DNA of 10,184 nucleotides from Megasphaera sp. AM44-1BH (GTDB lineage: Bacteria > Bacillota > Negativicutes > Veillonellales > Megasphaeraceae). The first letter of the stretch is position 1. The number at the start of each line of letters is the position of its first letter. Shown here in pieces: positions 1-6,156 of this stretch. The notes beneath the pieces were generated by a model that saw only the letters and a program-made list of their open reading frames with translations, had not been told where the DNA came from and made no database searches. The stretch is taken from contig NZ_QSFA01000037.1 of assembly GCF_003467125.1 (NCBI RefSeq), positions 1 to 10,184 of the forward strand. Direction: 5' to 3'. The translations under genes and the position numbers were made by a program.

Positions 1-8
1 ACTTGTAT

Positions 9-37
9 ATCTTAACAAACTCAAAGAAGTTTGTCAA
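9..37 (-). promoter_or_regulatory. Second candidate leftward sigma-70-type promoter
   Basis: On the minus strand there is a perfect -35 TTGACA (complement of 32-37), a 17-base spacer and a -10 TAAGAT (complement of 9-14, 4 of 6 consensus bases). The spacer is mostly the inverted repeat of the terminator candidate at 11-38. It could be a real promoter with a palindromic operator, or a chance match inside a terminator stem. Confidence 0.3.
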
Positions 38-56
38 GCTCTTTTTTTATTTTTTG
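11..56 (+). terminator. Intrinsic terminator for a rightward gene left of the window
   Basis: An 11-nt arm at 11-21 pairs with 28-38 with a single A/C mismatch and a 6-nt loop. It is followed directly by a T-rich tract at 39-56 (seven Ts, one A, six Ts). This is the classic intrinsic terminator layout for rightward transcription, so a plus-strand gene probably ends just left of the window. The same bases can also be read as a leftward promoter spacer, listed separately. Confidence 0.6.
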
Positions 57-94
57 TCTTGTGGATAGAGACGTTTGGTTATTTTGTGTATCTC

Positions 95-170
95 CATCTG
101 ACAACTATTGTATTCTACCATCTGTTGCTGCGTCTGTCAAGTTTTATTTTTACTTTAAAATCATCTGACA
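95..170. repeat. Short repeats CATCTG(ACA) around the leftward promoter
   Basis: CATCTGACA occurs at 95-103 and 162-170. A third CATCTG lies at 119-124, and a related CGTCTGTCA at 131-139 overlaps the -35 element. The copies surround and overlap the promoter at 112-140, where regulator sites would sit. Six-base matches in AT-rich DNA can arise by chance, so operator function is an inference. Confidence 0.3.
112..140 (-). promoter_or_regulatory. Strong leftward promoter for a gene beyond the left edge
   Basis: Reading leftward, a perfect -35 TTGACA (complement of 135-140) and a -10 TAGAAT (complement of 112-117, 5 of 6 consensus bases) are separated by exactly 17 bases. No minus-strand gene starts between here and position 1, so the target lies outside the window behind a leader of at least about 105 bases. 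CATCTG repeats lie on both sides and in the spacer (95-100, 119-124, 162-167). Confidence 0.55.
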
Positions 171-183
171 GCAAAAGGCACAC

Positions 184-219
184 AAAACAACCCCTCTAAA
201 GGGATTCTATTTTGTTTTC
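184..219. terminator. Possible bidirectional intrinsic terminator
   Basis: The arms around 189-195 and 200-206 form a short GC-containing hairpin (CCC/GGG core, small A/T-rich loop) closed by A-T pairs. An A-rich tract lies on its left (AAAACAA at 184-190) and a T-rich tract on its right (TTTTGTTTT at 210-218), so either strand gives a hairpin followed by a U-rich run. It would stop leftward transcripts leaving the CoA-transferase operon and separate them from the promoter at 112-140. Confidence 0.45.
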
Positions 220-301
220 TTTCCGCACGCTCGTATCAGCTGGTTCTTTTATATTACCATTAAATCCAATAAAAGTCAACAAAATATGTATGGATTATGT
301 A

Positions 302-323
302 AAAATCCTTACTGGTAAAGGCC
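302..323 (-). terminator. Weak terminator just after the CoA-transferase stop codon
   Basis: On the minus strand, immediately after the stop codon at 327-325, CCTT and AAGG arms form a short bulged hairpin followed by ATTTTTA. The stem is only 4-5 bp, so it is weak on its own. The 184-219 hairpin further along could act as backup. Confidence 0.35.
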
Positions 324-324
324 C

Positions 325-1551
325 CTACGTTGCAGTGTGAACCTTAACAATGCCGCCTGCAATATATTCCTCAATTTCTTCGTCCGTATATCCATATTCC
401 CGTAAAATTTCCCGGCTATGTTCTCCCAGAAGAGGTGCCGGGGAAGCTTGTTTCCTTGCTTCTTCAAAGGCAACGGGTGTATTAGGCAGTATAGCAGACC
501 GGCCATTATCAAAATGGCGTTCATATAAATTCCCATTAGCCCAGGCCTGCTGATTTTCCGTTATATCACGGAAATGCCCGATATTATCGTAGACGATGTC
601 TGCAGCAGCTAACAATGGTCCCCAGTCTGCCCGCGGTCTTTTCAAGAAAGCCTGCTGTACCAGATTGACAAATTCGCCAGAATGACCCTGCACCGCTCCA
701 AAGGTATTAAACCGTTCATCATCAATCAGCCCATCCAGTCCGAGGATATGACATAGCGACGGATAGTACCGTTCATAATCCATGATACACAATTCCAGCC
801 ATTCACCATCAGCACATTCATAAGGAATACATACGGGGCTTGGCTGTTCGCTCCGCATTCTTGGATAGACATTACCATATACCTTCTGCGCTGCAACAGC
901 GGGAACTCCCATGAGCCAGGAAGCCGTACCCAGCAAAGAAATTTCGACTTTATCTCCTCTGCCTGTCCGCGATTGTTTATACAACGCAGCGCACAATCCT
1001 CCTGCCATAATCGATCCGGTCGTCATATCACCAAAAGCATGAAATGGCGTAAGAGGCGCATTACCCGGCTGTCCATAATCCTGCATAAGCCCGCTCCGGG
1101 CCCAGAAAGCCGCAATGTCAAACCCCGGTCTTTCCGCTTCCGGTCCCTTATTGCCATACCCGCTCAGATGTCCCCATATGAGGCGGGGATATGTCTGGTG
1201 CAGTACGTCCCAGGTAAGGGACATAGCGTGCAGAGCTGCCATCCGGTAATTGGTCATAAACACATCCGCATCAGCCAGGAGACGATGCAAAATCTCCATT
1301 CCTTTTTCCGTACGGAGATTCAGAGAAATGCTCCGCTTGTTGCTATTATTGACATCCCAGCAGGGATTTTCCTCCTCCGTACAGGGAACCTGGGCAATTT
1401 CACCATATTGCCGCCACGAATCTCCTTTCAACGACTCTACTTTAATGACATCGGCTCCCCAATCTGCCAGTATCCGTGCCGCAGCAGGCACGGCAGCATA
1501 GGTCGATAAGTCAATTATTTTTACACCTGTCAATGGCAGCTGTTCATCCAT
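325..1551 (-). CDS. Family III CoA-transferase (CaiB/BaiF; FldA/HadA-like)
   Basis: This 408-residue cytoplasmic enzyme should move coenzyme A between acyl-CoA thioesters and free carboxylic acids through an aspartyl mixed-anhydride intermediate. The N-terminus GVKIIDLSTYAAVPAAARIL followed by WGADVIKVES is the family's nucleotide-fold start. Asp145 in PGFDIAAF matches the catalytic Asp of formyl-CoA transferase. Length and several blocks (NYR...AL, HLSGYGNKGP, ENQQAWANGNLY, the C-terminal GYTDEEIEE) resemble remembered FldA/HadA sequences, the 2-hydroxyacyl-CoA transferases of amino-acid-fermenting anaerobes, more than oxalate or carnitine enzymes. It is last in a leftward operon, 72 bases after the molybdenum subunit, with a weak GGGACGGGA ribosome site before the ATG. 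The family assignment is firm. The substrate is unknown, and no 2-hydroxyacyl-CoA dehydratase is in the window to support a phenyllactate or hydroxyisocaproate role. Confidence 0.9.
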   Translation of the reverse strand: MDEQLPLTGVKIIDLSTYAAVPAAARILADWGADVIKVESLKGDSWRQYGEIAQVPCTEEENPCWDVNNSNKRSISLNLRTEKGMEILHRLLADADVFMTNYRMAALHAMSLTWDVLHQTYPRLIWGHLSGYGNKGPEAERPGFDIAAFWARSGLMQDYGQPGNAPLTPFHAFGDMTTGSIMAGGLCAALYKQSRTGRGDKVEISLLGTASWLMGVPAVAAQKVYGNVYPRMRSEQPSPVCIPYECADGEWLELCIMDYERYYPSLCHILGLDGLIDDERFNTFGAVQGHSGEFVNLVQQAFLKRPRADWGPLLAAADIVYDNIGHFRDITENQQAWANGNLYERHFDNGRSAILPNTPVAFEEARKQASPAPLLGEHSREILREYGYTDEEIEEYIAGGIVKVHTAT

Positions 1552-1577
1552 AAAACATCCCGTCCCTTATAAAAGGC

Positions 1578-1609
1578 GGGCAGTCTACTGTCTGAGACAA
1601 CGACTGCCC
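1578..1609 (-). promoter_or_regulatory. Perfect inverted repeat between large subunit and CoA-transferase
   Basis: GGGCAGTC at 1578-1585 and GACTGCCC at 1602-1609 are exact reverse complements. A second nested palindrome (TGTCT-G-AGACA at 1589-1599) sits in the loop, almost on the same centre. In the leftward mRNA this would be a stable hairpin followed by GCCUUUUAU, whose U-run is too short for a good terminator. It could be a leaky attenuator, an RNase barrier protecting the upstream message, or a protein-binding operator. Confidence 0.45.
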
Positions 1610-1623
1610 AGCATACGACATAA

Positions 1624-3906
1624 TTATTTTTTACTCTTTAAGCCCATGTATACCTTCTCTGCCGTAATCGGCAATTCCGTAAACCGCAACCCCGTTGCCT
1701 GATACACGGCCTCTGCAATAGCCGGTGCCGGCGTGTTAATGACAATTTCACCAATGGATTTAGCTCCGAACGGACCATTTGGCTCGTAACTGGGTGCAAA
1801 TTCTACGCGGATACTGCCTATATCCATACGACCGGGAATCCGGTATTGCATAAATGAATTATTCTGAATTCTGCCATTTGAGTCAAATTGGACATTTTCC
1901 ATCAGTGTCATGCCAATTCCCTGCACCAGGCCGCCTTCTGTCTGCACTCTGGCCAGGGCAGGATTGATGACGGTCCCACAATCGACAACAGCCGCGTAAT
2001 CCACCAGATCGATATGTCCTGTTTCCGGATCGACATCGACAACTGCGACAGCTGCCATAAACGGTGGCGGAGACGTAGGAGAATAGTGAGTTTCCGTAGC
2101 TTCCAGGGCAATATCATTGGTAATCATAGCCGCATTTCCCAGTTCCTGCCGCGTCACCTTGCGGCCACTGGCTGGATCCACCACAGCATCTCCGGTAAAT
2201 TCCAGTTCCGAAGCATCAGCGTGCTCCAGCATACGGGCCGCTTTTTCCTTCATCTTTTCTATCAGCGACCGGCATGTCTTTACCACGGCCATCCCTGTCA
2301 GATAGGTCGTCGAGGATGCATAGGAACCACTATCATATGGCGACGTATCCGTATCCACGCCGCGGGTGACAATTTCATCAACAGAACAATCCAGACATTC
2401 TGCTGCAATCTGCGCCAAGATGGTATCACAACCCGTCCCCATGTCCGTGGCTCCGATAGATAAGGTATAAAATCCATCATCATTCACTTTTATCGTCGCC
2501 GAAGCTACATCCACGTTGGAAATACTTGATCCCTGCATAGCCAGGGCCAGGCCGGCTGCACGGATTTTGCCATTTGGGAGCACCTGGCGTGGGTATACAT
2601 GTTCCCAGTCAATCATTGACTGCACCCGTTTCAGACATTCTCCCAGATTGCAGCTCAGCGCCGTTTCGTTAAAATACGCCGGCATCGTCTCGCCCTGCTG
2701 TACGATGTTCTGAAGTCTCAGTGCTCCCGGGTCCATGTGCAGTGTGTCTGCTAATTCATTCACAGCCGATTCCAGGGCAAAAATCCCCTGGGTAGCACCG
2801 TAACCACGATAGGCTCCGGCAGCAATCGTATTGGTATACACAGCGGTATACCGAAAACGGAACGCAGAAAAACGATTATACAAAGGGATAGATTTATGCC
2901 CCGACAGGGTAACCGTCGTCGGGCTGTGATCCCCATATGCTCCGCCATTCCAGAGTGATTCGACAGAAATGACCTGAATCATGCCATCGCGGGAAGCTCC
3001 CAATCGTACATGGACATCGGCTTCGTGCCGTGGAGAAGATACTGTCATCGCTTCTTCCCGCGTATAGACCATATACGCCCGTTTTCCCGTACGCAGCGTA
3101 ATCAGAGCGGGATAACATTCCATGACGACTGTCTGCTTGGCGCCAAATCCTCCTCCGATCCGTGGCTTGATGACCCGGATTTTCGATTTAGGAATTTCCA
3201 GTGCCGTCGCGACAATGCGCCGTACATGGAACGGGACCTGTGTCGAACTGACAATGACCAGACGTCCAAATTCATCCAGGTATGTATACGCCCGGAACGT
3301 TTCCATCATAGACTGCTGTACTTGTTTCGTATGGTATGTCCGGTCAATCACCACATCGGCCTTCTGGAACGCAGCATCGACATCGCCCCAATCTTCTTCT
3401 GCCTGGGCAATAATATTCCGTTTATTATCACCACCAACGGGGACGCGGGGGTTCCAGTCCTCTTCGGGATGTACAATAATAGGATTATCTACAGCCTGAT
3501 GGAAATCCAGGAGAGGTTCCTGTACGTCATATTCCACCTTGATCATGCGCATAGCCTTATCTACACATGCCGCATCACGGCCGGCTACGAGAGCCACCGG
3601 GTCTCCGACATAGCGGATCTGTGTATCCAGAATAAGCCGGTCATAGGGACTCAGCTCCGGATAGGTCTGACCAGCAATAGTAAACCGCGTCTTGGGGACA
3701 TCTTCTGCTGTCAGGACACATTCAATCCCGGGAACAGCCAAAGCCGCTTTGGTATCAACATGGCGTACGACGGCTCTTGCATGGGGGCTGCGCAGGGCTT
3801 TGACGATAAGACAGCCTTCCGGTGCCAGATCCTCCGTGTAAGCCGGCTTACCTGTCACCAGCTGCAAGGCATCTTTTTTCATAACTACCCGGTTGATTTC
3901 TCTCAT
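1624..3906 (-). CDS. Xanthine dehydrogenase-family molybdopterin subunit (XdhA-like)
   Basis: This 760-residue catalytic subunit hydroxylates a substrate at a molybdenum cofactor and passes electrons to the [2Fe-2S] and FAD subunits. An N-terminal aldehyde oxidase/xanthine dehydrogenase a/b hammerhead (about 15-125) precedes the molybdenum-binding domains (about 150-740). Cofactor and active-site signatures are STQ (Gln223), GGGFGAKQ (251-258), AYRGYG (Arg367, matching bovine Arg880), DMGTGCDT (488-495), PYDSGSYASST (523-533) and GAKSIGE with the catalytic base Glu720. Bovine Glu802 is replaced by Gln258, which I recall from bacterial XdhA-type relatives. CO dehydrogenase's Cys-containing AYxCSFR loop is absent. 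The ATG at 3906 is preferred: it overlaps the previous stop as ATGA and follows an AAAGGGGA ribosome site. It is translationally coupled to the [2Fe-2S] subunit. The substrate is not determined; purines are the default, and an aromatic or acyl-CoA substrate is possible given the CoA-transferase. Confidence 0.92.
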   Translation of the reverse strand: MREINRVVMKKDALQLVTGKPAYTEDLAPEGCLIVKALRSPHARAVVRHVDTKAALAVPGIECVLTAEDVPKTRFTIAGQTYPELSPYDRLILDTQIRYVGDPVALVAGRDAACVDKAMRMIKVEYDVQEPLLDFHQAVDNPIIVHPEEDWNPRVPVGGDNKRNIIAQAEEDWGDVDAAFQKADVVIDRTYHTKQVQQSMMETFRAYTYLDEFGRLVIVSSTQVPFHVRRIVATALEIPKSKIRVIKPRIGGGFGAKQTVVMECYPALITLRTGKRAYMVYTREEAMTVSSPRHEADVHVRLGASRDGMIQVISVESLWNGGAYGDHSPTTVTLSGHKSIPLYNRFSAFRFRYTAVYTNTIAAGAYRGYGATQGIFALESAVNELADTLHMDPGALRLQNIVQQGETMPAYFNETALSCNLGECLKRVQSMIDWEHVYPRQVLPNGKIRAAGLALAMQGSSISNVDVASATIKVNDDGFYTLSIGATDMGTGCDTILAQIAAECLDCSVDEIVTRGVDTDTSPYDSGSYASSTTYLTGMAVVKTCRSLIEKMKEKAARMLEHADASELEFTGDAVVDPASGRKVTRQELGNAAMITNDIALEATETHYSPTSPPPFMAAVAVVDVDPETGHIDLVDYAAVVDCGTVINPALARVQTEGGLVQGIGMTLMENVQFDSNGRIQNNSFMQYRIPGRMDIGSIRVEFAPSYEPNGPFGAKSIGEIVINTPAPAIAEAVYQATGLRFTELPITAEKVYMGLKSKK

Positions 3907-4370
3907 AAACGCATCCCCTTTCCCTTTTCCGTCAGATATTGCTTCAGGACCCGCATATGACTGACATACCCCGTACACCGGCAGAGATTGCCTGCCAGAT
4001 ATTCTTTGATTTCTTCTTCTGTCGGATTACCCAGTTCTCTGACCATAGCCAGCACATTCATGACAAAACCAGGATTACAGAACCCACACTGGTCGCTGCC
4101 TTCCTGTCCCATATATCGGGCAAATTTCTGTGCCTCACCCTGCAATCCTTCCAACGTCGTGACATGCTTTCCGTCAATGCGGGCAGCCAGAACGGCACAG
4201 GATAATACTGGTTTTTCCTCCAGCCATACCGTACACAATCCGCAGGCTGTCGTTTCACAACCGCACTTTACACTGTAACATCCTTTTTTACGCAATAAAT
4301 CATACAGCATCTGCCCCGGTGCGATCTCATCGTTTTCTACCTTGCCATTGAGCCAGTACTGAATTTTCAT
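3903..4370 (-). CDS. Molybdenum hydroxylase [2Fe-2S] subunit (XdhC/CoxS-like)
   Basis: This 155-residue small subunit relays electrons from molybdenum to FAD through two [2Fe-2S] clusters. The plant-ferredoxin-like N-terminal half carries Cys38, Cys43, Cys46 and Cys58 (GCETTACGLC, then LSC). The helical C-terminal half carries Cys95, Cys98, Cys130 and Cys132 (CGFC and GNLCRCTGY). All eight ligands are present and the length is normal. Two further cysteines, Cys31 and Cys36, lie just before the first cluster. The start at 4370 is chosen because its ATG overlaps the FAD subunit's TGA (ATGA), a GGGGAGGG ribosome site precedes it, and the 14-residue upstream extension lies inside the previous gene. 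Its own stop overlaps the large subunit's start in the same way, consistent with equimolar translation of one complex. Confidence 0.93.
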   Translation of the reverse strand: MKIQYWLNGKVENDEIAPGQMLYDLLRKKGCYSVKCGCETTACGLCTVWLEEKPVLSCAVLAARIDGKHVTTLEGLQGEAQKFARYMGQEGSDQCGFCNPGFVMNVLAMVRELGNPTEEEIKEYLAGNLCRCTGYVSHMRVLKQYLTEKGKGMRL

Positions 4371-5155
4371 TTCCGTCCCTCCCCTGCCGTCTGTAAGAAT
4401 AACCGCCTGCACAGGACCGTTGCCATATCATGCCGGTATACCCGGCTGGCCCTCATATTATCCTCAAAGGACAGTGAGTCAGCAACTTCCTTGGCTGCCC
4501 GGTCCGCGTCATCGGGAGTCATCCCCGTACCAGCCGGCAGACATCGTACCTGCGCTCGCATGGGCCGTGCACCTACACTGCAGGACACGCCATCTGCCGT
4601 ACGAGATACGGCACAGGCCAGGACAGGAAAATCTGTCGCGTTCAGCCGCAACGAAGCATATGCCGTCTGCCGTTTCTTTTTGGGGAGATATACTCCCTTT
4701 AAAATATCCGTGTCCGCTTTTTGTTCCGCAAAAACAGACAGAGGGACCCGGCCGCCTTTATATAAATCTACTTCTGCATCCAGAGCCAGAAATAACGTCA
4801 GTACATCAGAAAAACCGAACCGGCCCCAGATACTGCCACCCACCGTCGCCAGATTACGGAACTGTGTCCCCACAATATGCCGTAACGATTCTTTCATGGC
4901 CCCCTGAGTAAAGACTTCCAGAGAATCCGACGTTTCCAGCTGGCGCAGCGGTACCATTGCGCCGATATAGAATGCCTCTTCGGTCTCGTGGATTTCATCC
5001 AGTCCCAGTCCGGTCAGATCAATAGCCGTTGCCAGCGTACGCCTTGGTGACATACGCAGCCAGCAGCAGCCGCCGAGGATAACAGCTGACCGTTTCTGAT
5101 TCAGCTGCCAGGCCTCCTCCAAACTTTTTGCTTTAATATAATGAACAATATTCAT
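4367..5155 (-). CDS. Molybdenum hydroxylase FAD-binding subunit (XdhB/CoxM-like)
   Basis: This 262-residue medium subunit binds FAD and hands electrons to the final acceptor. The PCMH-type FAD domain fills about residues 1-165, with the pyrophosphate motifs AVILGGCCWLRM (24-35; usual form AGGT-D/N-L) and ATVGGSIWGRFGFSD (103-117). The C-terminal CO-dehydrogenase flavoprotein domain follows. There is no cysteine-rich insertion like the [4Fe-4S] loop of 4-hydroxybenzoyl-CoA reductase, and at 262 residues it is on the short side for the family (E. coli XdhB is about 290). The ATG at 5155 has an excellent AGGAGGA site about 5 bases upstream, whereas the longer reading frame to 5272 begins with non-homologous sequence. 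It is the first gene of the operon, so gene order is FAD, FeS, Mo. Its upstream region is shared with the divergent ribB riboswitch. Confidence 0.9.
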   Translation of the reverse strand: MNIVHYIKAKSLEEAWQLNQKRSAVILGGCCWLRMSPRRTLATAIDLTGLGLDEIHETEEAFYIGAMVPLRQLETSDSLEVFTQGAMKESLRHIVGTQFRNLATVGGSIWGRFGFSDVLTLFLALDAEVDLYKGGRVPLSVFAEQKADTDILKGVYLPKKKRQTAYASLRLNATDFPVLACAVSRTADGVSCSVGARPMRAQVRCLPAGTGMTPDDADRAAKEVADSLSFEDNMRASRVYRHDMATVLCRRLFLQTAGEGRK

Positions 5156-5175
5156 ACCTTTCCTCCTGTTCGTTC

Positions 5176-5198
5176 CATGCAGCTTCCGGGACTGCATG
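5176..5198 (-). promoter_or_regulatory. Inverted repeat in the hydroxylase operon leader
   Basis: CATGCAG at 5176-5182 and CTGCATG at 5192-5198 form a perfect 7-bp inverted repeat with a 9-base GC-rich spacer, 21 bases upstream of the FAD-subunit ATG. It could be a dimeric regulator's operator or an mRNA leader hairpin close to the ribosome site. No known binding site is recognised. Confidence 0.35.
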
Positions 5199-5221
5199 CG
5201 TTTTCTATCACGGTCCCAAAC

Positions 5222-5249
5222 GGTATATTTTGAAAACAGACAGGTTGAA
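5222..5249 (-). promoter_or_regulatory. Weak candidate promoter for the hydroxylase operon
   Basis: On the minus strand, TTCAAC (complement of 5244-5249) and TATACC (complement of 5222-5227) are 16 bases apart. Both elements are imperfect. I found nothing better between the riboswitch promoter and the operon start, so the operon may need an activator or use another sigma factor. Confidence 0.25.
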
Positions 5250-5266
5250 TTTCCCCTGCCACATAG

Positions 5267-5294
5267 TTGCAATGCGTAAAATTAATGGTATAAT
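5267..5294 (+). promoter_or_regulatory. Extended -10 promoter of the ribB riboswitch
   Basis: TTGCAA at 5267-5272 (-35) and a perfect TATAAT at 5289-5294 (-10) are separated by 16 bases, with TGG just before the -10 giving an extended -10 element. Transcription should begin near 5301, exactly where the riboswitch aptamer starts. Confidence 0.8.
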
Positions 5295-5300
5295 AAAAAT

Positions 5301-5410
5301 GTCTTCAGGGCAGGGTGTAATTCCCGACCGGCGGTATAGTCCGCTAGCGCTCCGGCGCATGATTTGGTGCAATTCCAAAACCGACCGTATAGTCTGGATG
5401 GAAGAAGGCA
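5301..5410 (+). promoter_or_regulatory. FMN riboswitch (RFN element)
   Basis: This mRNA aptamer binds flavin mononucleotide and controls riboflavin genes. The conserved blocks appear in order: AGGGTGTAATTCCCGACCGG (5307-5326), CGGTATAGTCCGCTAGC, GATTTGGTGCAATTCCAAAA, CCGACCGTATAGTCTGGATG and GAAGAAGG. The outer P1 helix joins TCTTC near 5302-5306 to GAAGA at 5401-5405. The element lies between a strong promoter and an intrinsic terminator, so FMN binding should reduce ribB read-through, the usual arrangement in Firmicutes. Without FMN, TCAGGGCA (5305-5312) at the aptamer's 5' edge can pair perfectly with TGCCCTGA (5453-5460) in the terminator's left arm, which would serve as the antiterminator. 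Confidence 0.95.
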
Positions 5411-5454
5411 ATCTCAGGCTGCGTCTGCAGTCTGTCTGATGCTGTGCCTGCATG

Positions 5455-5484
5455 CCCTGACCAGATGGTCAGGGTTATTTTTTT
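5455..5484 (+). terminator. Riboswitch-controlled intrinsic terminator before ribB
   Basis: CCCTGACC at 5455-5462 pairs with GGTCAGGG at 5467-5474 over a 4-base loop, followed by TTATTTTTTT. It lies 42 bases upstream of the ribB start codon, so it can only work as a leader attenuator. Part of the left arm is also complementary to the aptamer's 5' end, which makes it a switchable hairpin. Confidence 0.92.
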
Positions 5485-5526
5485 GCTGAAGACAATCCCA
5501 AATACCCTTATACGGAGGCATGCATT

Positions 5527-6156
5527 ATGACAATCAAACGAACGTACAACACTATCGACGAAGCGCTGGACGCTTTGCGCCAGGGCCGGATCATCATCGC
5601 TACTGACGATCCGGACAGAGAAAATGAAGGAGACTTTATATGCGCCGCCCAGTACTGCACAACAGAAAACATGAACTTCATGGCAACACATGGCAAAGGC
5701 CTTATCTGCCTTCCCATCAGTTCTTACTTTGCAGAAAAACTCTCACTGCCACCCATGGTAGCTCAGAATACAGACAACCATGAAACAGCATTTACCGTAT
5801 CCATAGACCACGTAGAAACGACAACAGGCATTTCCGCAGTAGAACGGGCCTACACGGCACGGATGTTGACAGATGATGCTTCCCGTCCGGCGGATTTCCG
5901 TCGTCCTGGTCATATGTTTCCCCTCATCGCCAAAGAAGGCGGCCTCTTTACCCGCGGCGGACATACCGAGGCTACGGTAGATCTCATGCGTCTTGCCGGC
6001 CTGAAAGAAGCTGGATTATGCTGCGAAATCATGGCCGAAGACGGTACCATGATGCGTACGCCTCAATTATGGCATCTGGCAGATATGTATCATCTTCCCT
6101 TCATTACGCTGAAGGATATCAAAGACTATATGAGCCGTCAGGCAAACAAATCCTGA
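5527..6156 (+). CDS. ribB: 3,4-dihydroxy-2-butanone 4-phosphate synthase
   Basis: This 209-residue cytoplasmic enzyme converts ribulose 5-phosphate to 3,4-dihydroxy-2-butanone 4-phosphate and formate, giving the four-carbon unit for lumazine and riboflavin. The acidic active-site loop TDDPDRENEGD is at 26-36, HGKGLICLPI at 55-64, RRPGHMFPL at 125-133 and TRGGHTEATVDLMRLAG at 142-158, followed by CCEIMAEDGTMMRTP. The length fits a stand-alone RibB: the GTP cyclohydrolase II half found in the RibBA fusions common in Firmicutes is absent and must be encoded elsewhere. The GGAGG at 5514-5518 sets the start, 8 bases before the ATG. It is controlled by the FMN riboswitch and attenuator upstream. 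No other rib gene follows, and the 3' end overlaps a convergent gene by 19 bases. Confidence 0.96.
   Translation: MTIKRTYNTIDEALDALRQGRIIIATDDPDRENEGDFICAAQYCTTENMNFMATHGKGLICLPISSYFAEKLSLPPMVAQNTDNHETAFTVSIDHVETTTGISAVERAYTARMLTDDASRPADFRRPGHMFPLIAKEGGLFTRGGHTEATVDLMRLAGLKEAGLCCEIMAEDGTMMRTPQLWHLADMYHLPFITLKDIKDYMSRQANKS

Noticed and set aside
1624..3906. Possible CO dehydrogenase or 4-hydroxybenzoyl-CoA reductase identity for the molybdenum enzyme.
   Set aside because: The AYxCSFR loop of CO dehydrogenase is absent, and the FAD subunit lacks the cysteine-rich [4Fe-4S] insertion of 4-hydroxybenzoyl-CoA reductase.
3010..3960. A 316-residue plus-strand open frame opposite the molybdopterin subunit.
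   Set aside because: It is fully antisense to a well-conserved enzyme, its composition is atypical (rich in Arg, His and Cys) and it has no recognisable domain. It is a shadow of the GC-rich coding strand.
5307..5385. The paired GTGNAATTCC segments in the riboswitch with T and C at the variable base, as a possibly altered ligand specificity.
   Set aside because: This base varies among ordinary FMN riboswitches as I know them, and all other conserved blocks match the FMN class.
5344..5691. A 115-residue open frame on the minus strand across the riboswitch and the start of ribB.
   Set aside because: It overlaps the structured leader and the conserved RibB active-site region on the other strand. 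It has no family resemblance and is a shadow frame.
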